Assembly (NCBI GenBank): GCA_963761435.1
Contig: CAVXHJ010000010.1
Location: 868,001-932,000, forward strand
DNA: 64,000 nt
Source: Roseiarcus sp963761435
GTDB taxonomy: Bacteria > Pseudomonadota > Alphaproteobacteria > Rhizobiales > Beijerinckiaceae
Reading direction: 5' to 3'
In this document: positions 42,342 to 49,250 of the stretch, in pieces
Numbering within the stretch: the stretch's first letter is position 1
How the letters are laid out: each line of letters opens with the position of its first letter
Position numbers and translations under genes: made by a program
The notes under the pieces: model-generated
Seen by the model: the letters and a program-made list of their open reading frames with translations, nothing else
Database searches by the model: none
Told to the model about the DNA's origin: nothing

Positions 42342-42578
42342 ATGGATGCCATCAATCAGATCGGCTCGACCCTCGGCGCTCTCATCGACGCCGTGATCCA
42401 TCCCTCGGTCGCCAGCCTGCCCATGGGATTCCTCGTCCTCGTGCTAGCGGTGCTCACCGTTGCGGCGCTCCCGGAGGGCGCTCGGGAAAGGTTACGTTTG
42501 GCGGGCCTGACGGCGTTTGGGCTGATCGTCAGTCTCTCATTGTCGTGGCCGGTGAATTGGGCCGCGATCCTGCGCTGA
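42342..42578 (+). CDS. Small membrane protein, two helices
   Basis: 78 residues. Hydrophobic segments lie at about residues 25-47 (LPMGFLVLVLAVLTVAALP) and 58-76 (LAGLTAFGLIVSLSLSW). No family recognised. AAGG lies ten bases upstream of the ATG at 42342; an ATG at 42318 would add eight residues. Single gene; the location next to a cluster of small envelope proteins suggests an envelope role, but that is only context. Confidence 0.55.
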   Translation: MDAINQIGSTLGALIDAVIHPSVASLPMGFLVLVLAVLTVAALPEGARERLRLAGLTAFGLIVSLSLSWPVNWAAILR

Positions 42579-42648
42579 GCGAATCCAGACAAGTGAGCAC
42601 CGCTTTCGCGCCGGCCGCAGCCACGGCAGGCTTGGCGCTTTGCGCTCG

Positions 42649-42882
42649 CTAGCGGCCGCTGACGTACGCCCCGGCGCTGTCCCCGATGCAGCGAACTCCA
42701 AGGCGGTGAAGCTGAGCGTCGCTCCTGGCCGAGGGTGTGAGGCTCGCGGTCAGGTTGCTCCTGAGGCCGGCCATGGCCCCGCACGCCGAATAAGGAAGCG
42801 CGACCTGGGCATAAGGCGCCGGCGGTTGAACGGCGCAGCCGCCCAACAAAGGCAGGATGGCCGCCGCATTGATGATCCGCAT
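42649..42882 (-). CDS. Small lipoprotein
   Basis: 77 residues starting MRIINAAAILPLLGGCAVQPP; LLGGC is a good lipobox, so the mature protein would begin at the cysteine and be anchored by lipid. The mature part has two more cysteines (YSACGAM and GVRCIGD) which could form a disulfide. No family recognised. An upstream in-frame ATG at 42900 is less likely because it would push the lipobox deeper. Confidence 0.6.
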   Translation of the reverse strand: MRIINAAAILPLLGGCAVQPPAPYAQVALPYSACGAMAGLRSNLTASLTPSARSDAQLHRLGVRCIGDSAGAYVSGR

Positions 42883-42991
42883 TGGGTCTTCCCCGATCAA
42901 GCCCGCCCGGCTTCGTGAGTATCGCTGGGCGGCAATTGGGCGGATCGGGTTCTAAATTGTCAGGCTGGTCTGAACCTGACGCAACCGGACG

Positions 42992-43555
42992 TCAGAAGGT
43001 CCTCCGCTTCGCAAATAGTCCTTCCAGCGCAGCCGAAAGGGCGATCTGAATTGCGGCCTCCACGAGCGGTCGAACTTCAGCCCCCCCTGGAAATCGATCA
43101 ATCACGCCCTCGAGCTTTCGTTCGACTTCATCGGACAATCTCGCTGCCCCGGTCGCGATTTGCGCCTGCGCGACGTTAACGAATTCCCGCCGCTTGATTT
43201 CGGCGCGGTCGCGGAGGACTCTTGTTGCGCTGTCGACCAGGGAAGCCGACGTTTCGCTCAGCAGCGACGGCGCAAGACTTGTAACTCCATCAATCTTTCG
43301 TCTCCGAAACGCAGCCAACACCCAAAAAGCGACGCCCAGTCCAATGATCGCGGTCGGAAGCGGGTGACGTTTGCTGGCGAACTCAAATGTCCCGCCCCAT
43401 GACAAGTCGGCGATCCCCGCCCGCGCCGCCGCTTCCGACGCAAGATTCGACGGCCTTAGGCTGAAGCGCAGGTCTTCGATCGTGTCCCCGATTTGGGCTC
43501 GCAATCGGTTGGCCCTCGCTTCGTAATCGCTGGAAGTCGGAGCTGTCAGAGCCAT
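42992..43555 (-). CDS. DUF3618-like membrane-associated protein
   Basis: 187 residues with one membrane helix (PTAIIGLGVAFWVLAAF, about residues 67-83), an N-terminal helical part (DYEARANRLRAQIGDTIEDL, typical of DUF3618 proteins) and a long amphipathic helical C-terminal region. Third gene of a run with the CsbD/DUF883 and YqjE-like genes, two bases after the latter. E. coli has a comparable yqjD-yqjE-yqjK set, whose YqjD binds ribosomes at the membrane in stationary phase. Exact role unknown. Confidence 0.75.
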   Translation of the reverse strand: MALTAPTSSDYEARANRLRAQIGDTIEDLRFSLRPSNLASEAAARAGIADLSWGGTFEFASKRHPLPTAIIGLGVAFWVLAAFRRRKIDGVTSLAPSLLSETSASLVDSATRVLRDRAEIKRREFVNVAQAQIATGAARLSDEVERKLEGVIDRFPGGAEVRPLVEAAIQIALSAALEGLFAKRRTF

Positions 43556-43557
43556 GG

Positions 43558-43920
43558 TTAGAACTCCCCCAACAGCGACGAAATTTGCGACATGCTTTTA
43601 ACCGGCGCAAGTCGCGACGGATTCAGACGTTTTGCGCCCCAGCGCAGCGCAAAGAGGCCGCCTGCAAGCAACACCAGCGCGACCATCAGGAAAGAAAGAT
43701 CCAGCGGCGCCCCCAGGCGCGTCAGGGCCAAACTGACGGCGACAAAAAACAGAACGGCTCCGACGGGAAGAAGGACCAGCCCGACCGCAACGGCGGTGAG
43801 GCTGGATGAGATTACGCCTCCCCGCTCGCGCAGTTCAGTCTGCGCGAGCGCCAACTCCACCAGAAAAAGTTCCCGAACCTGACGCGAAAGGTCGAGAAGC
43901 AGCCCGAGCGCCGGCTGCAT
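43558..43920 (-). CDS. YqjE-like / holin-X superfamily membrane protein
   Basis: 120 residues with two adjacent membrane helices (SSSLTAVAVGLVLLPVGAVLF and LSFLMVALVLLAGGLFAL) after an amphipathic N-terminus LSRQVRELFLVELALAQTEL, the layout of Phage_holin_3_6 / YqjE proteins. Despite the domain name these chromosomal genes are not phage lysis genes; they accompany YqjD-type stress proteins. It lies between and close to its two partners. Confidence 0.82.
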   Translation of the reverse strand: MQPALGLLLDLSRQVRELFLVELALAQTELRERGGVISSSLTAVAVGLVLLPVGAVLFFVAVSLALTRLGAPLDLSFLMVALVLLAGGLFALRWGAKRLNPSRLAPVKSMSQISSLLGEF

Positions 43921-43923
43921 CGA

Positions 43924-44376
43924 CTAGCTCATCTTCCCGATGAGAAGCCCGATCAGACCAGCGACCGCGACCGCGCCCCAGGGATTCCTCTTGATCCGTG
44001 CCTCCACATCGCCCTCAACGGCGGCGAACTTGTCCTGCGCCACAGCCGCAGTCTGGGACAAACTGTCGCCGGCAGCTCCCATCGCTCCGACGACTTGATC
44101 CCGACCGGCGATAACCTGCTTTTGGGTCAGGCCCGCCACCGTTTGCGTCAGCTTCGCAATTTGGTCGCTTAACGCGGAGAAATCCAAGGCCGAAACCGCG
44201 TCGACGCTGTCGCTGACCGCATCCTTGGCGTTGCCCAAGGCTGAGCGCGCCTTGCCCATTGCATCGTCATAGCTTCCCTGAGCCATGGTCGACTTGTCGT
44301 TCATGGCCTGGCCGAACATCTTTTCGCCCTGTCCTGCCGCTGAGCGAAGCGCCCCTTCCACATTATCCCTGTTCAT
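43924..44376 (-). CDS. CsbD-like domain fused to DUF883 (ElaB/YqjD-type) membrane anchor
   Basis: 150 residues. The N-terminus (MNRDNVEGALRSAAGQGEKM to about residue 50) has the CsbD stress-protein pattern; the middle is helical; the end, RIKRNPWGAVAVAGLIGLLIG, is the glycine-zipper membrane anchor of DUF883 proteins, which hold hibernating ribosomes at the membrane in E. coli. AAGGTGG precedes the ATG. An EcfG-type promoter lies 40 bases upstream, so the three-gene operon is probably part of the general stress response. Confidence 0.83.
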   Translation of the reverse strand: MNRDNVEGALRSAAGQGEKMFGQAMNDKSTMAQGSYDDAMGKARSALGNAKDAVSDSVDAVSALDFSALSDQIAKLTQTVAGLTQKQVIAGRDQVVGAMGAAGDSLSQTAAVAQDKFAAVEGDVEARIKRNPWGAVAVAGLIGLLIGKMS

Positions 44377-44415
44377 TTGATCCACCTTTTCAGTCTCGGT
44401 CCTTAGAGTGATCTG

Positions 44416-44440
44416 AACGTGCGAAGGGGGGATTTGTTCC
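44416..44440 (-). promoter_or_regulatory. EcfG-type general stress promoter
   Basis: On the minus strand GGAAC (44440-44436), a 16-base spacer and CGTT (44419-44416) match the alphaproteobacterial EcfG (sigma-EcfG) consensus exactly. The start of transcription would fall around 44405, about 30 bases before the CsbD/DUF883 ATG. The product type fits general-stress control. Confidence 0.75.
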
Positions 44441-44492
44441 GCGCTGGGGGCCAATTGGCGCTTCGCAGGCGAAGCGCTGCGCCTGGAAGCCT

Positions 44493-44642
44493 TTGGATCC
44501 GGCTTGGCTCGGCTTAGTCTACCAGGATGACGTCCAGCGCATGGAGCTTTGGATTCAAGGCGTCACGCCGGAACCATTTGGACTGCGCGCGACGGTGCTG
44601 GAGCGGGACGCCACCGGCCGCTGGCGCTTGGCGCGCTCATGA
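44493..44642 (+). CDS. Possible short gene or gene remnant
   Basis: An open frame with protein-like composition, LDPAWLGLVYQDDVQRMELW followed by a segment with GVTPEPFGLRATVLERD and a GRWRLARS end, with no ATG at its beginning; TTG at 44493 is the only start-like codon near. The frame opens at 44412. It lies in a 316-base gap upstream of the stress operon. It may be the 3' end of a lost gene. Family unknown. Confidence 0.3.
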   Translation: MDPAWLGLVYQDDVQRMELWIQGVTPEPFGLRATVLERDATGRWRLARS

Positions 44643-44692
44643 CGGACCCCGAGTCCGCCGGCGCTCAGAGGAAAGCAGACAGCCAACAGGGA

Positions 44693-45742
44693 TCATGAGG
44701 TCTTCAAGAGCGAGAGTACAGCCGCCTCCTCGGCGCTCAGGCCGATAGGCGCCACATGACCGCTGACCTGGACGGCTTTGAGGACGAGTCCGCCGCCGAG
44801 ACAGGCGCTCGCGACGCCGGGATGGATGTACGACTTACGGCAAACGGCCGCGGTGTTCCCAAGAGCTGCGGCTACCTGCCTCACCGCCGCGCTCATCGCT
44901 CGCTTGGCCTCTATCGCGCTTGCGAATGGGACAGACGCCGATAGGAAGCGCGCCATCAGCACAGTCCCCGCCCACGTGCGAAAGTCCTTAGCCGTAATAT
45001 CGCGGCCGGAGATCTCTCTAAGGTACGCATTGACGTCGCCGGACGAAACGGCGCGGACCTCCTTTTCATCGTCGAAATATTGCAGGAGGTCCTGTCCCCG
45101 AAGCTCCTGGCAGGCCCGAATGATCCGAGCCACGCGGCGGTCGCGCATCGCGAGGGACCACATCTTGCCGCTTTTGCCAGTGAAGCGGAAATGGACCTCG
45201 GACCCTTCGACCGACACATGCTTAGTTTTGAGCGTGGTGAGCCCGTAGCTCCGGTTGGTTCTCGCGTATTCCTCGTTGCCGACACGGATCAGCGTAGTCT
45301 CGAGCAGATGCACGACCGTTGCGAGAACCTTTTCGCGCGGCAATCCACGCAGACTCATGTCCTCGGCGACCCTCGCCCTGATCGTCGACAACGCCTGGGC
45401 GAATTCGAGCAAGTGCTCGTACTTCGACTGTTCGCGCGCCTCGCGGTAGTCGGAATGGTAGAGGTATTGCTTACGTCCTTTCGCGTCGCGCCCGGTCGCT
45501 TGAATGTGCCCGTCCGCGGACGCGCAGATCCAAACGCTTGTCCAAGCCGGCGGGATGACGAGCGAGCGTATCCGCTTGAGAGCGGCGTCATTCGCGATTC
45601 GCCTCCCCGTCGCATCGACATAGAGGAAGCCTTTGCCTGCCCTCCTGCGCCTGATGGCTGGCGCGTCGTCGCACACATAGTGAAGGCCAGGGGACGTCGG
45701 AATGGCGACATCGACGGAAACATGAACCTCGGCGTCGAGCAC
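44693..45742 (-). CDS. DNA topoisomerase IB (poxvirus-like)
   Basis: 349-residue type IB topoisomerase that relaxes supercoils through a 3'-phosphotyrosyl intermediate. The N-terminal part reads KGFLYVDATGRRI, IPPAWTSVWICA and ATGRDAKGRKQYLYH; the catalytic domain has RVGNEEYARTNRSYGLTTL, HFRFTGKSGK (Lys in the active site), DFRTWAGT and the nucleophile tyrosine in VCRKSYIHPGV. The GTG at 45742 is chosen since GAGG lies seven bases upstream; an in-frame ATG at 45832 would add a non-conserved Arg-rich stretch. It faces away from no partner; often near stress genes in Hyphomicrobiales. Confidence 0.9.
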   Translation of the reverse strand: MLDAEVHVSVDVAIPTSPGLHYVCDDAPAIRRRRAGKGFLYVDATGRRIANDAALKRIRSLVIPPAWTSVWICASADGHIQATGRDAKGRKQYLYHSDYREAREQSKYEHLLEFAQALSTIRARVAEDMSLRGLPREKVLATVVHLLETTLIRVGNEEYARTNRSYGLTTLKTKHVSVEGSEVHFRFTGKSGKMWSLAMRDRRVARIIRACQELRGQDLLQYFDDEKEVRAVSSGDVNAYLREISGRDITAKDFRTWAGTVLMARFLSASVPFASAIEAKRAMSAAVRQVAAALGNTAAVCRKSYIHPGVASACLGGGLVLKAVQVSGHVAPIGLSAEEAAVLSLLKTS

Positions 45743-45880
45743 TGGCGAACCTCGTCTTTGCCCGGAAACGCCCGCCGTGCGCTCGCTGTTCCGCTCGAAA
45801 GTTCGGGAGGCGGCGAACCGGCGCACCCTCACCGGCCCGAAGATCGAGGAAACCCGGCTTCATTCGCCGCGAAGTCATGA

Positions 45881-46840
45881 TCATGCGCCCATGGTGAGTA
45901 CGGTTCGCCGGGAGCTGTCATCGCGCGGCCAGGCCTGTTCGACTTCTGAGAGTGGAACCGGATTGGCCGCAATCTTGAGGCCCGCCGGCATGGCGGCGCG
46001 AAGCAGCGAGTCAATTGCATGGAGCATGCGGTCGAAGCGAATGCTACCGATCCCGCTGCCCATCAGTTCGATCGCCGAGGACCTGAGCGCCGCGCTCGGT
46101 AGCGTAATGTCCGGTCCGCTGACTGACCCGATCTGCACAAACCGGATCGGCGTCGCCTCTTTTCCCGCCTTCGCCCCGGCGATCAGCAGGCGCTCGGCGC
46201 TCTTCCCCCAAAGGTAGTCGATCACGACGTCTACGCCTTGCGCGAATTCCGCCTTGAAGCGGTCCTCCAGCCCTGCCTCGTCGTCGACAAGCGGAATTGT
46301 CACATCGGCGCCCAGCCCTGCGACCGACTTGAGCGCATCGGCGCTTCTGCCGGTCGCAATGACCTTCCTCGCGCCGAGATGTTTTGCGATCTGGACGGCC
46401 AGCCGCCCGGCCGTGCCCGTCGCGCCGTTTACGAGCACGGCTTCGCCCGCCTTGAGTTTCGCGCGTTCGGTATAGGCCGCCCACGACGACATCCCGGGAT
46501 TGGCGATTGCGGCGGCTGTGACGTCATCGAGGTCGTCAGGCAAGGCCAGGCGCCGGGCCGACGGCGCGACGGTTCGTTCGGCCATGCTGCCGTAAGGCGG
46601 GCGCGGAAAGACGAAATAAACGCGGGTTCCGTCATCGAGCCGCCCGACGCCATCGATGCCAACCACAAACGGGAACTGGCCCGACGAGCTATAGTGCTGG
46701 CCGGAGGCTCGGCTCTTCACCACTGGACTGATGGCCGCGGCGACGACCGCGATGCGCGATTCGCCTGGGGCCGGCTGGGGCTCGCTGAATTCTGTGTAGA
46801 CGGGCGTCTGTCCTGCGCCTTGCACCACAGCCGCCTTCAT
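45881..46840 (-). CDS. Zinc-free alcohol dehydrogenase / quinone oxidoreductase (MDR family)
   Basis: 319 residues, NADPH:quinone reductase-type. The N-terminal GroES-like domain is followed by the Rossmann part AVLVNGATGTAGRLAVQIAK (cofactor loop) and ARKVIATGRSADALKSV. Zinc-ligand cysteines of true alcohol dehydrogenases are absent. AAGGAAA precedes the ATG at 46840. Divergent from a MarR gene with inverted operator-like sites in the 60-base gap, so likely induced by an electrophile or quinone via that regulator. Confidence 0.87.
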   Translation of the reverse strand: MKAAVVQGAGQTPVYTEFSEPQPAPGESRIAVVAAAISPVVKSRASGQHYSSSGQFPFVVGIDGVGRLDDGTRVYFVFPRPPYGSMAERTVAPSARRLALPDDLDDVTAAAIANPGMSSWAAYTERAKLKAGEAVLVNGATGTAGRLAVQIAKHLGARKVIATGRSADALKSVAGLGADVTIPLVDDEAGLEDRFKAEFAQGVDVVIDYLWGKSAERLLIAGAKAGKEATPIRFVQIGSVSGPDITLPSAALRSSAIELMGSGIGSIRFDRMLHAIDSLLRAAMPAGLKIAANPVPLSEVEQAWPRDDSSRRTVLTMGA

Positions 46841-46867
46841 CGCTGTTTCCTTTTCCGCGCTCTGCAT

Positions 46868-46937
46868 ATACGTGTATGATGCACCGATACGAGGCATAGG
46901 CGATGCAGTCAACAAAAAAAGTGCAAAATACACGTAT
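46868..46937. promoter_or_regulatory. Pair of inverted operator-like sites between quinone oxidoreductase and MarR genes
   Basis: ATACGTGTAT (46868-46877) and its exact reverse complement ATACACGTAT (46928-46937) are 60 bases apart. Each half is itself close to a palindrome, and the first is framed by TGCAT/ATGCA. One lies before the oxidoreductase ATG and the other just inside the MarR gene start, as expected for a regulator controlling both directions. Confidence 0.5.
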
Positions 46938-47393
46938 AACAGCCCAGCTCCGTCGGCTTCACGGGGCGGTTCTGGACATCGTCAGCGCCATAAACCGATC
47001 CCGGCGCGATGAAACACTGATCAAACAGGCGGGGATTTCCCCTCGATCGGGCGCTGTTTCCGCTGCTGGTTTCGGTCGAGCGGTTTGGCCCCATCGGGAT
47101 TGTGGAGCTCGCCGATCGCGTTGGGCGCGACCACACGACGGTCAGCCGCCAAGTCGCCAAGCTCGAGGGCCTCGGCCTCGTCGAGCGCCAAGCGAATCCC
47201 CTCCGATCGACGCATGCGCGAAGCGGCCATCTCCCCAAAGGGCAAGGCGATGACCAATCGCTTGGACGCAGCTCGGGACCGGATCTACGGCGCAATTTTC
47301 GAGACATGGGATGCGCGCGACATCGACAATCTCACGCGCCTCGTGCGCAAATTCGCCGACGCCATGAAAGACGATTCCCCGACCGACCCATGA
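46903..47393 (+). pseudogene. MarR-family transcriptional regulator, two frameshifts
   Basis: Winged-helix regulator. Frame one gives RRLHGAVLDIVSAINRSRRD; after an extra base near 47034-47042 (GATTTCCCC) the winged helix follows as ALFPLLVSVERFGPIGIVEL and GRDHTTVSRQVAKLEGLGLV; after another near 47205-47220 the end is REAAISPKGKAMTNRLDAAR to MKDDSPTDP. Repair gives 162 residues, a normal MarR. Divergent from the quinone oxidoreductase. The aldo-keto reductase gene follows 150 bases downstream. Confidence 0.82.
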
Positions 47394-47543
47394 GCCATGA
47401 GCGGCAATGCGACGTCAACGCCGCGCCAGAAAACGGGGTCCTCTCAGGCGACAGCTGCGCGGGCGCCCCGATGGCCGCCGGCCGTGTATGGTCCGCTTAT
47501 GGGCGCCTCCGTTCGGCGCTGCGCCAAACGACAGGAGTCACCC

Positions 47544-48575
47544 ATGGAATACAATCGTCTCGGCCATTCGGGCCTGCGCGTGCCGGCGCTAAGCTTCGGA
47601 ACCGGCACTTTCGGCGGCGGCAACGAATTCTTCAAGGCCTGGGGATCGACCGATGCTGCGGGCGCGTCCCGGCTCGTGGACGTATGCCTTGACCATGGAG
47701 TGAGCCTGTTCGACAGCGCGGATGGCTATTCCAGCGGCCTGGCCGAGCAGATCCTGGGCCAGGCGATCAAGGGCAAGCGCAACCGGGTGCTCATTTCGAC
47801 CAAGGCGACATTCCCGTCGGGCGACGGTCCGAATGACTACGGCTCGTCACGCCAACATCTCATCGAGGCGACGGAGGGCTCACTCAAGCGGCTCGGCGTC
47901 GAGACAATCGACCTCTTCCAACTGCATGGACAGGACTACAACACACCGGTCGAGGAGACGCTTTCCACGCTCGATCAGCTCGTGCGGGCGGGCAAGGTCC
48001 GCTATATCGGCTGCTCGAATTTCTCCGGCTGGCATCTGATGAAATCGCTCGCGGCGTCGGACCGGTATGGCTACGCCCGCTACGTCGCGCACCAAGCCTA
48101 TTACTCGCTGCTCAATCGCGACTACGAATGGGAGCTCATGCCGCTCGGCCGCGATCAGGGTGTCGGCGCGGTCGTCTGGAGCCCGCTCGGCTGGGGCAAG
48201 CTGACGGGCAAGATTCGACGCGGACAGCCGGCGCAGCCCGGCACGCGCGCCCACGCCATTCCGGAAACCGGTCCGCGCTATGACGACGAGCGCCTGTTCG
48301 CCATCGTCGACGCGCTCGACGCCGTCGCCGCCGAAACGGGCAAGACAATTCCGCAGATCGCGCTCAACTGGCTCCTTCGTCGTCCGACCGTCGCCAACGT
48401 CATCATCGGCGCGCGCAACGAAGAGCAATTGCTTGAGAACATCGGCGCCGTGGGGTGGAAACTGACCCCCGAGCAGGCGGCGAAGCTCGACGCTGCGAGT
48501 GAGGTCATCCCCGCCTATCCGGTCTGGCACCAGCGGGACTTCCCGATGCTCAACGAAAGGGCGGCGAAGAGCTGA
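47544..48575 (+). CDS. Aldo/keto reductase
   Basis: 343-residue TIM-barrel NADPH oxidoreductase of the AKR11/12-like (potassium-channel beta-subunit related) group. Catalytic residues are Asp in LFDSADGYSSG, Tyr in the same segment, Lys in LISTKATFP and His in LFQLHGQDY. The NADP site near the end is SPLGWGKLTGK and NVIIGARNEEQLLENIGAV. AGGAG lies before the ATG. Possibly part of the same electrophile/aldehyde response as the neighbouring quinone reductase. Confidence 0.9.
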   Translation: MEYNRLGHSGLRVPALSFGTGTFGGGNEFFKAWGSTDAAGASRLVDVCLDHGVSLFDSADGYSSGLAEQILGQAIKGKRNRVLISTKATFPSGDGPNDYGSSRQHLIEATEGSLKRLGVETIDLFQLHGQDYNTPVEETLSTLDQLVRAGKVRYIGCSNFSGWHLMKSLAASDRYGYARYVAHQAYYSLLNRDYEWELMPLGRDQGVGAVVWSPLGWGKLTGKIRRGQPAQPGTRAHAIPETGPRYDDERLFAIVDALDAVAAETGKTIPQIALNWLLRRPTVANVIIGARNEEQLLENIGAVGWKLTPEQAAKLDAASEVIPAYPVWHQRDFPMLNERAAKS

Positions 48576-48656
48576 AGGCATCCGGCGAGTGGCGGGAGAT
48601 CCTCGGCGCGCTAAGGTCCTGATTTCGCAGGAAGCGTGTCGCCGACCGGGCTGCCC

Positions 48657-48920
48657 GGAAAAAGGACTTGCGCAGACCGTGTTTCTGTGTAGCTTCAGGA
48701 ATGCGGCGCAGAATGCCGATTGGGCGAGATATGGGGTGATTCACATGCGATATTTAACTTCTCTTGCGTTCTTCATGATTCCGGCTGCGGCCTACGCAGT
48801 GGCTCTCGCCCCATCGCCGGAAACGGATCTCGGCGTGGCAAGCTTCGTTATGGTCGCTGGCGCGGCTCTGCTGGCCCGTCGCCTTCGCCGCCGCTGAACA
48901 CAGTCGAACAGATTCGACCA
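48657..48920 (+). repeat. Tandem duplication unit A (mini-substrate gene with its control region)
   Basis: Starts GGAAAAAGGACTTGCGCA and includes the promoter-like region, the 50-residue gene and the trailing inverted repeat GTCGAA-N4-TTCGAC (48903-48918). Unit B is 327 bases further on with the same internal spacing: TTGCGC to ATG is 77 bases in both. A sigma-70-like TTGCGC-N16-TAGCTT is visible (48668-48695). Confidence 0.8.
48745..48897 (+). CDS. Minimal exosortase substrate, copy 1
   Basis: 50-residue protein made of a signal peptide, MRYLTSLAFFMIPAAAYA, and a C-terminal sorting-type tail, PSPETDLG then VASFVMVAGAALLARR and RLRRR: short motif, membrane helix, basic end. This tripartite tail is the hallmark of exosortase (PEP-CTERM-like) substrates. 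Only about four residues lie between the predicted signal cleavage and the motif, so there is almost no mature domain. The PxPETD motif differs from the PEP, VPDSG and VPLPA motifs I know. A near-identical copy and an exosortase gene follow. Function unknown. Confidence 0.78.
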   Translation: MRYLTSLAFFMIPAAAYAVALAPSPETDLGVASFVMVAGAALLARRLRRR

Positions 48921-48984
48921 AAGAGTCGGGGCGGGCAAGCGGAGGTATCCCCGCCTGGTACTATCGCCCCGACGCTCCTCTGAG

Positions 48985-49249
48985 GGAAAAGGACTTGCGC
49001 AAACCGTGTTTTTGTTTAAGGTAGCCACTACGGCGTGACACGCCGGCTTGGCGAAAAATGGGGTAATTCACATGCGATATTTGACCTCCCTGGCATTTTT
49101 CATGATACCGGCCGCCGCATATGCGCTGGTCGTTCGCGGCCCATCGCCGGAAACGGATCTCGGCGTGGCAAGCTTCGTTATGGTCGCGGGCGCGGCGCTT
49201 CTGGCCCGCCGCCTTCGCCGCCGCTGAACACAGTCGAATAGATTCGACC
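48985..49249 (+). repeat. Tandem duplication unit B
   Basis: Starts GGAAAAGGACTTGCGCA; has TTGCGC-N16-TAAGGT (48995-49022), the 51-residue gene, and the trailing inverted repeat GTCGAA-N4-TTCGAC (49233-49248) ending just before the exosortase ATG. The last ~85 bases of the coding part are almost identical to unit A, while the linker after the signal peptide and the leader have diverged. Confidence 0.8.
49072..49227 (+). CDS. Minimal exosortase substrate, copy 2
   Basis: 51 residues: the same signal peptide start (MRYLTSLAFFMIPAAAYA), a linker LVVRG that differs from copy 1, and the identical tail from PSPETDLG to RLRRR. Too short to be found by ORF length, but every protein-level feature of copy 1 is kept, with mostly synonymous changes in the signal region, so selection on the protein is probable. 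The exosortase gene starts 23 bases after its stop and is likely co-transcribed. Confidence 0.78.
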   Translation: MRYLTSLAFFMIPAAAYALVVRGPSPETDLGVASFVMVAGAALLARRLRRR

Positions 49250-49250
49250 C

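Noticed and set aside
43558..43920. Prophage holin
   Set aside because: The holin-type domain name belongs to YqjE-like chromosomal proteins; no phage genes are near and the neighbours are stress proteins.
48657..49249. Possible CRISPR-like or mobile element repeat
   Set aside because: Only two copies, 327 bases apart, each holding a complete small gene; this is a gene duplication, not an array or transposon end.
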